49,274 nucleotides of DNA from Candidatus Bathyarchaeum sp. (GTDB lineage Archaea; Thermoproteota; Bathyarchaeia; Bathyarchaeales; Bathyarchaeaceae): positions 653,325-702,598 of the forward strand of contig CP070820.1 in the NCBI GenBank assembly GCA_020344315.1. The letters are read 5' to 3'. A model generated the notes under the pieces. That model ran no database searches. It was not told the origin of the DNA and saw only the letters and a list, made by a program, of their open reading frames with translations. This document shows positions 1 through 7,973 of this stretch, piece by piece. Each line of letters opens with the position of its first letter. Positions within the stretch are counted from its first letter, which is position 1. The translations under genes and the position numbers were made by a program.

Positions 1-2
1 CC

Positions 3-722
3 TACGAAGACGGCGAACGCTTTGCAGACATAGCCCTTAACACCAGTTACACCTACACAACAGCTCCAATCCAAAAGATATCAACCACGGGTGTAAGTGA
101 TCATGTCAGTTTCTGGGACGCCGGAATCCCTGCACTATGCATTTGCGAGTCTATGTTTTACCAAAACCCCTACTATCACCAGCCAACTGACTCTATGGAC
201 GCTGAGGGGTATAACTTCACTCTTGGAGCGAAGGCCGCCCAAGTGGTTGCCGCGACTATCGCGAAGCTCGCAGGCATACGCACACTATACGAGCAGCTAA
301 CCTTCAGTTTTACCTTCGGAGAAGAGACTTATCACATTACTACTTCCAGCAATTCTTCGGTTACAGATTTTTACTTCGACCCAGATGATGGAACCTTCAT
401 CAAGTTCAACGTTATAGGTCCAAATGGAACAACTGGCTTCTGCAACGTTACCATTCCTGAAGATTTGCTTCGGGGCGAATTCTCAGTTTACATGGATGGT
501 TTTTCGCTGGTAGAAGATGAGGACTATACTCAGACATACAACGGTACTAACTATATTTTCTACATTACTTATACCCACACCACTCATGTGATTGAAATCA
601 GAGGAACAGATGTAATCCCAGAGTTAGCATCATGGGCTATTCTATCATTACTGCTGCTTACTACGTTGGTCATCGTAGTCAACAAAAAGAAGCTACTCAA
701 TCAAACTGGAAAGCCACAATGA
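3..722 (+). CDS. M28-family metallopeptidase, C-terminal part (cut by window edge), membrane-anchored
   Basis: The reading frame is open from the window edge, so the N-terminus is missing. The first 85 or so visible residues match the end of an M28 zinc aminopeptidase domain: SDHVSFWDAGIPAL, then YYHQPTDSMD with the late zinc-ligand His, then a helix with AAQVVAATIAKLAG. A beta-rich domain of about 110 residues follows. The protein ends with IPELASW, a hydrophobic helix (AILSLLLLTTLVIVV) and a short basic tail. That is the usual surface-anchor architecture of archaeal secreted proteins, related to PEF-type C-termini. The enzyme probably acts outside the cell on peptides. The last ~9 residues (LLNQTGKPQ) look foreign: they are read out of frame through an integrase-like remnant starting near 700. 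Family call is firm; substrate is unknown. Confidence 0.85.
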   Translation, partial: YEDGERFADIALNTSYTYTTAPIQKISTTGVSDHVSFWDAGIPALCICESMFYQNPYYHQPTDSMDAEGYNFTLGAKAAQVVAATIAKLAGIRTLYEQLTFSFTFGEETYHITTSSNSSVTDFYFDPDDGTFIKFNVIGPNGTTGFCNVTIPEDLLRGEFSVYMDGFSLVEDEDYTQTYNGTNYIFYITYTHTTHVIEIRGTDVIPELASWAILSLLLLTTLVIVVNKKKLLNQTGKPQ

Positions 723-940
723 CATACAATAAAACCAAAGACATCCTATACGTCAAGAAACTGCTAGGTCACAAATCAATCAACAGCACGCTACTTTATA
801 CTCAGCTTATCAGTTTTGAAGGAGACGAATATCATTCATCCGTAGCAAAAACAACTGAAGAGGCAAAATCTCTGATAGAATCAGGATTCGAATATGTTTG
901 CAGTCACCAAGATTTGTTGTTGTTCAGGAAACGAAAGTAA
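704..940 (+). pseudogene. Tyrosine recombinase (integrase) C-terminal remnant
   Basis: The frame encodes NWKATMTYNKTKD, then ILYVKKLLGHKSINSTLLY and a tail ending in LFRKRK. This is the C-terminal end of an archaeal tyrosine recombinase: the LGHKS block carries the second conserved His region, and the Tyr in STLLYTQL is at the place of the catalytic nucleophile. The Arg/Lys-containing front of the catalytic domain and the whole N-terminal arm-binding domain are absent. An ATG at 719 overlaps the TGA of the M28 gene (ATGA), so a ~73-residue peptide could be translated. Without the other catalytic residues it cannot recombine DNA. I read it as a scar of a lost integrated element. Confidence 0.75.
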
Positions 941-1045
941 ACTGCCAAAAATGATGTGGTAATGCGGAATTTACCGAGGTAAAGTCTATTAAGGCTATAG
1001 ATACATATTGGATAGTTAATATGCCTGATGTAGGGTGAAACGTGA

Positions 1046-1195
1046 ATGAAGCTTGTAACAGTTCTTCTTCCAGAAGCTTATTTGACCGGACTTGACGAGC
1101 TCGTACGGTCAGGGATGTATCCGAGTCGAAGCGCCGCTATTCGGGCAGCGGTAAGAGATATGTTGAAGAAAGAGCTGTGGACCAAGCGGGAGTAG
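1046..1195 (+). CDS. Small ribbon-helix-helix (CopG/MetJ-type) DNA-binding protein, 49 aa
   Basis: The ATG follows a GGTGA Shine-Dalgarno-like site at 1035-1039. The 49 residues begin MKLVTVLLPEAYLTGLDELV and continue RSGMYPSRSAAIRAAVRDML before a basic tail KKELWTKRE. A first strand (LVTVLLP), a helix, a turn with Gly-x-Tyr-Pro-Ser-Arg-Ser and a second helix is the RHH fold used by CopG/NikR-type and antitoxin repressors, which bind DNA as dimers through the strand. No toxin gene follows: the next gene is convergent. Target is unknown. It sits beside the integrase remnant, so it could be cargo of the same lost element. Confidence 0.75.
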   Translation: MKLVTVLLPEAYLTGLDELVRSGMYPSRSAAIRAAVRDMLKKELWTKRE

Positions 1196-1304
1196 CTAAG
1201 AAGCTATTATGTCACTAGTCGGTTCTCTGAGGTTTCCGAAAAAAGCTGTTTTCAACAATCTTCTGTTATTAGGCTCCTAATAGAATTTGTGTTGTGTGCT
1301 AGTT

Positions 1305-2759
1305 TTATTGTGCGTTTCTGTAGACTGTGCTGAAAGTCTTTTTAACGTATTCTCGCAGGGTTAATTCTTTCTCTTTTGCCAGTCGCTGAAGAGCTTTGGT
1401 TACTCCGGTTGTGTACTGAATCGCTTTCTTTGGTTTGTCAGCGATAAAAGTAGGTATTTCTAGGTTGTGAGCTACCTGTCGTAGTACTCTTTTTCTAAGC
1501 CTGTCCTCAGTTGAGGCTATTTGCAGGCGTATGGGCAACCTTAATGTGAAGTCGATAACGTCCCTATCCACATAGGGGAGACGCAATTCTATTCCATGGA
1601 AGGAGCAGACCTGATTGTCTCTCTGAAAGTTTGCGTTGAACGAGTTTTCTATGTCATGGTACATTGCTTCGTCCACAGCCTCAGTGCCTGACGTATCATA
1701 TTCTGTTAGGTATTTCTGGTAGCCTCCGAAGAGCTCGTCAGCCCCCTGTCCAGCAAAAAGAATTGGGCATCCCAGTTTCGATGCGGTTTCAGCAGTCCAG
1801 AAGAAGGGGATGGCTATGCTCGCCTTGACTGTATGGTGTTCCTCAATCAGCCACAGTACCTTAGCAAGAGTCTCTTTCAGATCATTCACGGTGTAGGTTT
1901 GAAGATGGAGGGGCAATCCCAACGCTTCAGCCGCCTTTTCAGCAAACTCAACTTCAGGCTGATCCTCTAACCCCACCGAGATTAGTTGAACATTCACTCC
2001 TACACTTTTGGCCAGAACCGCAATGACACTGCTGTCTACACCCCCAGAAAAAGCTACGGCTACCTCTTCAATGTCTGAAACCCTTTTCCTAGTCCCTTCC
2101 AAAAGAAGAAGCTGCAGAGCTTTTGTCGCAGTCTCCATGTCCACAGTTTCCTTGGGAGGCCTCCGCAACGCTTTAATCTGTTTGAAGGAGAAGCCGTGTG
2201 CATTAATCACTGCCAGATATCCCGGAGGAAACGGTTTCGCATCCTGTATCCCTACCTTCCAAAGGGCCTTGCGCTCAGATGCTACGGCGCATATTGCATT
2301 GTTCTCCCCGTAATAGAGGGGGGTCGTTCCAAAAACATCTCTTCCAACAACTATCTTATTGGAAGTTGCCACTGCAAAAGCGTAGGACCCTTCCAAGCTT
2401 TCAATAATTTGACTGGCGTTTTTGATGGGGTTAGGCGCAAGTTTTCGAAGAATTTCTTCTATTTCAGGCAATTCGGGGAAGGGAAACAGCCGCCCCTCAA
2501 AGACAACTGTGAAATTGTGACTTTGAACTGGTTGAGGTTGGTCCCGCGGCAGGATGCGGGAAAGGTTATGTCCTAGGGCAACGCTTGAACTGCAGTTTTT
2601 AATGGCTAAATTTTCAATCGATTGGGCTGCTGTCGCTGAGTGGGGTGTTGCTATTCCATGGGCGTCTCTTCCTCTGTGGGTCAACTCCTTCAGCATGGTG
2701 GCTACTCTAGGTACAACGTTTTCTCCCGCCTTGTTAACAGCTGCCACTAAAGCTCCCAT
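1305..2759 (-). CDS. Asparagine synthetase B-like protein lacking the glutaminase cysteine
   Basis: The N-terminal half has class II glutamine-amidotransferase folding (VVPRVATMLKELTHRGRDAHG, then LEGSYAFAV and VGRDVFGTTPLYYG). The C-terminal half is an ATP-pyrophosphatase synthetase domain with the PP-loop SGGVDSS and GQGADELFGGY. AsnB enzymes make asparagine from aspartate, glutamine and ATP. Here the mature N-terminus would be MGALVAAVNKAG, with no Cys at position 2, so glutamine hydrolysis should be lost and ammonia used, or another substrate amidated. The start at 2759 is preferred because GGAG lies eight bases upstream. A TTG at 2837 would add 26 residues, has no ribosome site, and also would not restore Cys. 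The gene is divergent from the sheath-ATPase gene. Confidence 0.8.
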   Translation of the reverse strand: MGALVAAVNKAGENVVPRVATMLKELTHRGRDAHGIATPHSATAAQSIENLAIKNCSSSVALGHNLSRILPRDQPQPVQSHNFTVVFEGRLFPFPELPEIEEILRKLAPNPIKNASQIIESLEGSYAFAVATSNKIVVGRDVFGTTPLYYGENNAICAVASERKALWKVGIQDAKPFPPGYLAVINAHGFSFKQIKALRRPPKETVDMETATKALQLLLLEGTRKRVSDIEEVAVAFSGGVDSSVIAVLAKSVGVNVQLISVGLEDQPEVEFAEKAAEALGLPLHLQTYTVNDLKETLAKVLWLIEEHHTVKASIAIPFFWTAETASKLGCPILFAGQGADELFGGYQKYLTEYDTSGTEAVDEAMYHDIENSFNANFQRDNQVCSFHGIELRLPYVDRDVIDFTLRLPIRLQIASTEDRLRKRVLRQVAHNLEIPTFIADKPKKAIQYTTGVTKALQRLAKEKELTLREYVKKTFSTVYRNAQ

Positions 2760-2866
2760 GCTCATAACTCCATCAGGTAAATAGTTTATTTCAGCGAAAC
2801 TGGTAAAGTTTAGGTCAATTATTAATATCTTATCCAAATAAGAAATAGGATGTGGGGGCTTTCAAA

Positions 2867-4855
2867 ATGAACCCAACCCAAGTGTCTTATCCAGGAGTTT
2901 ATATTGAAGAAGTCCCGAGTGGTGTAAGGGCTATCTCAGGGGTATCCACTTCTATTGCTGTATTCATAGGGTTAGCGAATTGTAGAAACGATCAAGTGTC
3001 AAAGACTGCATACACACCTCAACCTAAAAGGCTATTTTCCTATCCCCAGTATGAGCAAGAATTTGGTCCACCTCATCCTCAGTCAGATCTTGCCACATCC
3101 GTGCGTCTTTTCTTCCTAAATGGCGGTACTAAATGTTACGCCATCAATATCTGTGAAAGCAGCGCGGCTGACACTACATTACCTTCAGAAGATGATGTGG
3201 TAGACTTGTATACGGAAGGCATAAAGTCTCTTGATAGTATTGATATTTTCAATCTCCTTATAATCACAAAACTGGATTCAGATACGAGAAAAGATGGAGA
3301 TAATGATATTAAGGTCGGCATGTCAGATACCAAATACTTAAGCATTCTCAACGAAGCAAGTAAATATTGTAAAAAAAGACGTGCTTTCTTACTAATTGAT
3401 CCATTAGACAGATGGACTACTTGGCAAGACCCTATCAAAAAATCTGAATTATCAGAGCTCAGAAATAATGTTGAGACTGAGAACTCTGCAATATATTTCC
3501 CTCGGTTAGAACTCACAGAGTATGATCATGTACAGAAAAAAAGAGTGCCCAAGAAAATTGGTCCAGCTGCTGCAATTGCAGGCATCATAGCTGAAGTTGA
3601 TTCTCAATATGGAGTTTGGAAAGCACCTGCAGGAGTAAATACAATTCTCGAGGGAATAAAAGGAGTAGATATTCCACTTAACGATATGCAGAACGGCCTC
3701 CTGAATCTGCAAGCGATCAATTGTATTCGCCAATTTCAAACCGGAACAGTGTGCTGGGGTGCACGCACTGTTGCAGGCTACACGGATGGTGATTGGAAGT
3801 ATATTCCAATTCGCCGTTTAGCCTTGTACATAGAAGAGACCCTATATCGAGGAACGAAGTGGGTTGTATTTGAACCTAATGATGAAACTACATGGGCTGC
3901 CATCCGAGCTAATGTCAGAGCATTTATGATGAATCTGTTTATCCAAGGAGCCTTCCAAGGAACAAGTCCAAAGGAAGCTTTCTTTGTTAAATGTGATGGA
4001 GATACAACTACGGAATATCATCGCAAGATTGGGATTGTCAATATCATTGTTGGTTTTGCTCCATTAAAACCTGCAGAGTTTGTGATCTTACAAATTCAGC
4101 AACGCATACCCACACTGAAGATAACCCCGAGATATACTTGGGAAGATTTAGTGCTACCTGACGGTAAGAAAAAACAGCTAAGAGAAATCTGTGTGCGCGC
4201 AGATTCAAGAGTTTATGATGTGGGGGGCGTTGAAAAGCATTCCCTTCGTAAAGGTCTTAAATTTATGTTTTCTGGTCCCTCTGGAACTGGAAAGACTATG
4301 GCTGCTGAGGTTATGGCCAATGAGTTGAGGTTAGATTTGTTTAGGATTGATTTGTCTATGGTCGTTAGTAAGTATATTGGAGAGACGGAGAAGAATTTGA
4401 ACAGGATTTTCAATGATGCGGAAGAGAGTAATGTGATTTTGTTTTTTGATGAGGCTGATGCTCTGTTTGGGAAGAGGAGTGAAGTGAGGGATGCTGATGA
4501 TCGGTATAAAAATGAAGCGATTAATTATCTTCTTAATAAGATGGAGGAATATGAAGGAATTGTTATTCTTGCTATTAATTTGAGGAAATATGTGGATGAA
4601 GCCTTTTTAAGACGAATGCACTTCATTGTTGAATTTCCTTTTCCTAAGGAAGAGTATAGGCGTGAGATATGGAAGAAAGTTTTCAAAGAAAAGGCTCCTT
4701 TAAATGATGTTGACTTTATTTCTCTTTCGAAGCTGAAAGTAAGCGGTGGTGACATAAAGAGAATAGCGCTTACAGCAGCTTTTCTAGCAGCAAGAAATTC
4801 AGATAAGATAACACTGAAATATATTGTTAAGGCAGCAAAGAGGGAAACCCAGTAA
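2867..4855 (+). CDS. Contractile injection system tail-sheath protein fused to eCIS-type AAA+ ATPase domain
   Basis: Residues ~1-410 (from the ATG at 2867) are a phage/eCIS tail sheath: the start SYPGVYIEEVPSGVRAISGV, the middle GTVCWGARTVAGYTDGDWKY, and the C-terminal domain with ALYIEETLYRGTKWVVFEPN and VNIIVGFAPLKPAEFVILQI. The frame then continues, without a stop, into PRYTWEDLVLP and an AAA+ module like that of the eCIS-associated ATPase (Afp15/PVC15 type): Walker A GPSGTGKT at ~470-477, Walker B ILFFDEADALFG with D528/E529, then SKYIGETEKNL and RRMHF. The usual ATNLR of sensor 1 reads AINLR. The N-terminal part expected of that ATPase is absent, so the junction is ~413-420 (about 4103-4126). 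No tube, baseplate, spike or toxin gene is nearby. A GTG at 2852 is an alternative start; sheaths normally begin close to SYPGVYI, which favours 2867. Confidence 0.85.
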   Translation: MNPTQVSYPGVYIEEVPSGVRAISGVSTSIAVFIGLANCRNDQVSKTAYTPQPKRLFSYPQYEQEFGPPHPQSDLATSVRLFFLNGGTKCYAINICESSAADTTLPSEDDVVDLYTEGIKSLDSIDIFNLLIITKLDSDTRKDGDNDIKVGMSDTKYLSILNEASKYCKKRRAFLLIDPLDRWTTWQDPIKKSELSELRNNVETENSAIYFPRLELTEYDHVQKKRVPKKIGPAAAIAGIIAEVDSQYGVWKAPAGVNTILEGIKGVDIPLNDMQNGLLNLQAINCIRQFQTGTVCWGARTVAGYTDGDWKYIPIRRLALYIEETLYRGTKWVVFEPNDETTWAAIRANVRAFMMNLFIQGAFQGTSPKEAFFVKCDGDTTTEYHRKIGIVNIIVGFAPLKPAEFVILQIQQRIPTLKITPRYTWEDLVLPDGKKKQLREICVRADSRVYDVGGVEKHSLRKGLKFMFSGPSGTGKTMAAEVMANELRLDLFRIDLSMVVSKYIGETEKNLNRIFNDAEESNVILFFDEADALFGKRSEVRDADDRYKNEAINYLLNKMEEYEGIVILAINLRKYVDEAFLRRMHFIVEFPFPKEEYRREIWKKVFKEKAPLNDVDFISLSKLKVSGGDIKRIALTAAFLAARNSDKITLKYIVKAAKRETQ

Positions 4856-5040
4856 AAATGCACTCTCAGTAATTAACACGCACGCGAGAACGGCTTGATG
4901 GATTAAAAAATATTCTAGTATAATCACGAATACACTACTTTCACAAGAACGTAGACACGCATAATATGAGTCCGAACATTACTTATGTAATAAAATTATT
5001 AACTACATACACTTATGTACCGTTCCGGAGGAAAATCAAA

Positions 5041-6408
5041 TTGCCTATCCTGCCCATCGACATAGGTCGATATGGAACGCCTGAAATGAGAAGAATCTTT
5101 GACGAAGAGAACAGGCTTGAAACGATGCTGGAGGTAGAGGCAGCCCTAGCTTGGGCTCACGGTCAAGTAGGGAGCATCCCAAAAGAGGATGCCTTGAAGA
5201 TTATGGAGAAAGCCTCTACGAAGTATGTCAAGCTGAAGCGTGTGAAAGAGATTGAAGATGAAATTCGCCATGACGTTATGGCTTTGGTACGAGCATTAGC
5301 CGAGGCTTGCGGCCCAAGCGGTGCCCATGTTCATCTCGGAGCCACAAGCTCAGACATTCTGGACACTGCAACCGCACTACAACTCAAGGAAGCCCTGAAA
5401 CTGATCGAAAAAAGATTGAATGATCTAGAATCGGTTCTGCTTGCAGGGGCGGAACAGCATAAAAAAACAGTTATGATAGGCAGAACCCACGGTCAACATG
5501 CCCTGCCAACCACGTTAGGCTTCAAGTTCGCTGTGTGGACACGCGAAGTTGCCAGACACCTCCAACGTCTCCAAGATTGTAGGGGGCGGCTACTAGTTGG
5601 AAAGATGAGTGGCGCCGTCGGAACCCAAGCGGGCTTAGGCTCAAACGCCCTCAAGATACAGCAGCTTGTCATGGAACGGCTAGGAATCAAACCAGCCGAT
5701 ATCTCCACCCAAATCATCCAGAGAGACCGGTACGCCGAATTCACCTGCATCATAGCCATAACCGCTTCTACGCTGGATAATATTGCCTCTGAGATTCGGG
5801 AACTGCAACGACCAGAGATTGGTGAGGCTTTCGAGGCTTTCGGGCAGAAGCAGGTTGGCAGCTCAACCATGCCTCATAAGCGTAATCCAATAATTTGTGA
5901 GAGGATTTGTGGCTTGGCGAAGATACTAAGGAGCCTTGTTTCTCCGGCTCTGGAGAATGTTCCTACTTGGCATGAACGTGACCTAACTCAGTCCTCGTGT
6001 GAACGGTTTGTAATTCCAGAAGAATGTATCCTCTTGGATTACATGTTGATTTTGATGACTCGGGTGCTGAGGGGGCTGGAGGTTGATGAGGAGAGGATGG
6101 TGGAAAATATGGGGTTGACGCAGGGGCGAATGATGTCTGAGGCTGTTATGCTTGCTCTGGCAAAGAAGGGACTGGGGCGACAGAAAGCCCATGAACTCAC
6201 AAGAGAATTAGCCATCAAAAGCCACGCTGAACAAAGAGGCTTCAAGGAAGTTCTCATGGAAAACAAAGCTGTACAAGAACTGCTAACCAATGAAGAAATC
6301 GAAGAGGTTTTGGACCCGAGAAACTATCTGGGCACTGCTATAGAACAGATTGAGCTTGTTGGGAAGATGACGAGGCGAGAAAGACGGGTTAGGGGCTTGC
6401 CAGACTGA
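5041..6408 (+). CDS. purB: Adenylosuccinate lyase
   Basis: Cytoplasmic enzyme of purine synthesis: it releases fumarate from SAICAR and from adenylosuccinate. The fumarase/aspartase superfamily signature SSTMPHKRNP is present, as are GRTHGQHALPTTLG (catalytic His region), HVHLGATSSD near residue 100, and the terminal helix region LDPRNYLGTA. The frame is open from an ATG at 4966, but the 25 extra residues look unlike the family. A TTG at 5041 follows GGAGG (5027-5031) at nine bases and yields PILPIDIGRYGTPEMR, the usual beginning and 455 residues, the usual length. It stands alone, with no other purine gene in the window. Confidence 0.95.
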   Translation: MPILPIDIGRYGTPEMRRIFDEENRLETMLEVEAALAWAHGQVGSIPKEDALKIMEKASTKYVKLKRVKEIEDEIRHDVMALVRALAEACGPSGAHVHLGATSSDILDTATALQLKEALKLIEKRLNDLESVLLAGAEQHKKTVMIGRTHGQHALPTTLGFKFAVWTREVARHLQRLQDCRGRLLVGKMSGAVGTQAGLGSNALKIQQLVMERLGIKPADISTQIIQRDRYAEFTCIIAITASTLDNIASEIRELQRPEIGEAFEAFGQKQVGSSTMPHKRNPIICERICGLAKILRSLVSPALENVPTWHERDLTQSSCERFVIPEECILLDYMLILMTRVLRGLEVDEERMVENMGLTQGRMMSEAVMLALAKKGLGRQKAHELTRELAIKSHAEQRGFKEVLMENKAVQELLTNEEIEEVLDPRNYLGTAIEQIELVGKMTRRERRVRGLPD

Positions 6409-6440
6409 TCAAGATTCTTTGAAGCTGTTGGTTATTTTCT

Positions 6441-7868
6441 TCATTTGTGTCGGTTTTTGCGGCTTAATGCTATTGCTGAGATTGATATTATCGGGACTGC
6501 TGCAAGGCTTGCAACAATTGCTATGGTTGATGGGTTTAAGGCCTTAGGTTGTTTCTCTTCTTCGGGGTTCTGGTAATCTGAGTCAAGTTGATTCTGTTCC
6601 TCCACGGGCTGGTCATGAGGGGTAAGTTGTGATTGCTCTTCTGGTAGCTGATCATCAGGGTTGGGATGTGACTGTTCTTCTGAGGGTTGATCATCAGGCG
6701 GTTGGCTGGGTGTGTCTTGCTCGGTGGGTGGCCAAGTGCCATAATAGCCGAAACCGGAGCAGTAAATGATTTCGCCTGTGTCTCCCCAAACACCAACCTG
6801 TACACCGTCGTCGCCCGCAATACTTTCGTTGAAGTAGAACCAAAATTGCCAGTAAGGATACAGCGTCAAGGGATCTCGTTCAATTCTGCTAGGAATCTGG
6901 CTTTCTTGATAGCGAAACGGTAACATGCTAAAGGAATCTTGGTAGACTGCATTTGACAAGTCGGGAACCTTGACGGTCTTAATCGTACCATTCTCATAAC
7001 CGATGCGCAATGTGCAGTCGTTAGCAGCCTCTAACGCTATCTGAAATGCTTCCTCAGAGGAAATCTCGCTGAGGCCACTAACATTGTAAAGTCCCCACGT
7101 ATCATGGAATGACTCAAAAGCGCCGTGGCGGAAATCTATGTCCACCCTTTTCCTGTTCATTATAATACCGCCTTCGGTGTATATCCACTTGATGCGTGTT
7201 TCGTTTTTATCCTCTGTAACTTGGAAGGTTACGTTTCCCTCAGTAATCTCCAGAGGTGTAAGGTCATCAACGCTATTTAGAATGTCCAGCATAGGCAAGA
7301 GGTAGGGGGCATCCTTGGCGTAATTTTTTTGAAAGAATGTTTGGTATCTTTGGAGTATAAGTTTGGCTCGACTGAGAATATCGGGTGGTTGCGGCTCTGC
7401 ATAGACGAAGTCTTCTTCACCATAATAATAGAGTTTTAAAGTATTCATATGCCCGTTGTAAAAGATGCACATCGTACCAAAGTTGGTTCCGTTGTATTCA
7501 AAGTCAAAGCTCGAGGACTCCTCTTCTACTAGACCGCCGAATTGATCAGGAAGTGTAAAATTCGGGGGTGGCAACGTAGAAGCATGTTCAGAGATTTTCT
7601 TATAGAATTCGAGAGGACCTAAACCTTCAAAACCAGGTGGAACGACCTCTGGTGGCACCACACCATATTTTGTTAGGTCAAGCCTAACAACATTGGATAG
7701 AAAATCGAAGAGCTTGGCGTTAGCCGGGGATTCACTGGAGAGAAATTCGAATAGCTCCTCATTATCATCGGATTCTGCTGAATATGAATTCGGCACCAAT
7801 AAAAGCAACAACACGAAAACAAGCGTTAGAATAAGAACGGCTCTTCTATTCCCCACCAAAGGCACCAA
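6441..7868 (-). CDS. Secreted, C-terminally membrane-anchored protein of unknown function
   Basis: 475 residues. An N-terminal signal segment (RAVLILTLVFVLLLLLV, then NSYSA) precedes a large extracellular region with many Asn-x-Thr/Ser sites and aromatic patches such as YPYWQFWFYFNESIAGD, which resembles repeated PepSY-like or lipoprotein-like beta folds but is not diagnostic. Residues 392-443 hold four imperfect 13-residue repeats of the form DDQPxEEQ, a Pro/Gln/Glu-rich stalk. A final hydrophobic helix (STIAIVASLAAVPIISISAIAL) and basic tail anchor it in the membrane. It ends beside the end of purB on the opposite strand. I do not recognise a family; the topology is clear. Confidence 0.7.
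   Translation of the reverse strand: MVPLVGNRRAVLILTLVFVLLLLLVPNSYSAESDDNEELFEFLSSESPANAKLFDFLSNVVRLDLTKYGVVPPEVVPPGFEGLGPLEFYKKISEHASTLPPPNFTLPDQFGGLVEEESSSFDFEYNGTNFGTMCIFYNGHMNTLKLYYYGEEDFVYAEPQPPDILSRAKLILQRYQTFFQKNYAKDAPYLLPMLDILNSVDDLTPLEITEGNVTFQVTEDKNETRIKWIYTEGGIIMNRKRVDIDFRHGAFESFHDTWGLYNVSGLSEISSEEAFQIALEAANDCTLRIGYENGTIKTVKVPDLSNAVYQDSFSMLPFRYQESQIPSRIERDPLTLYPYWQFWFYFNESIAGDDGVQVGVWGDTGEIIYCSGFGYYGTWPPTEQDTPSQPPDDQPSEEQSHPNPDDQLPEEQSQLTPHDQPVEEQNQLDSDYQNPEEEKQPKALNPSTIAIVASLAAVPIISISAIALSRKNRHK
6540..6695 (-). repeat. Four degenerate 39-bp repeats encoding an acidic Gln/Glu/Pro stalk
   Basis: Within the anchored protein, units DDQPSEEQSHPNP, DDQLPEEQSQLTP, HDQPVEEQNQLDS and DYQNPEEEKQPKA follow one another at 13-residue spacing. 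They form a flexible spacer just before the membrane helix. Confidence 0.75.
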
Positions 7869-7973
7869 TAATGCATTATTTAGAACAAAAGATAAGCGTT
7901 CTTGTCAATAAACCTTGACTAAAGAGTAGTCAAGAAACTTTGATACAAGAACGTCGCTACATCGAATGTCAGA

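Noticed and set aside
632-718. N-terminal part of the frame that ends in the integrase remnant
   Set aside because: Residues before NWKAT do not resemble a recombinase and are the M28 coding sequence read in another frame.
2008-2784. Several frames antisense to the AsnB-like gene
   Set aside because: The minus-strand protein has clear family motifs throughout; the antisense frames are shadows.
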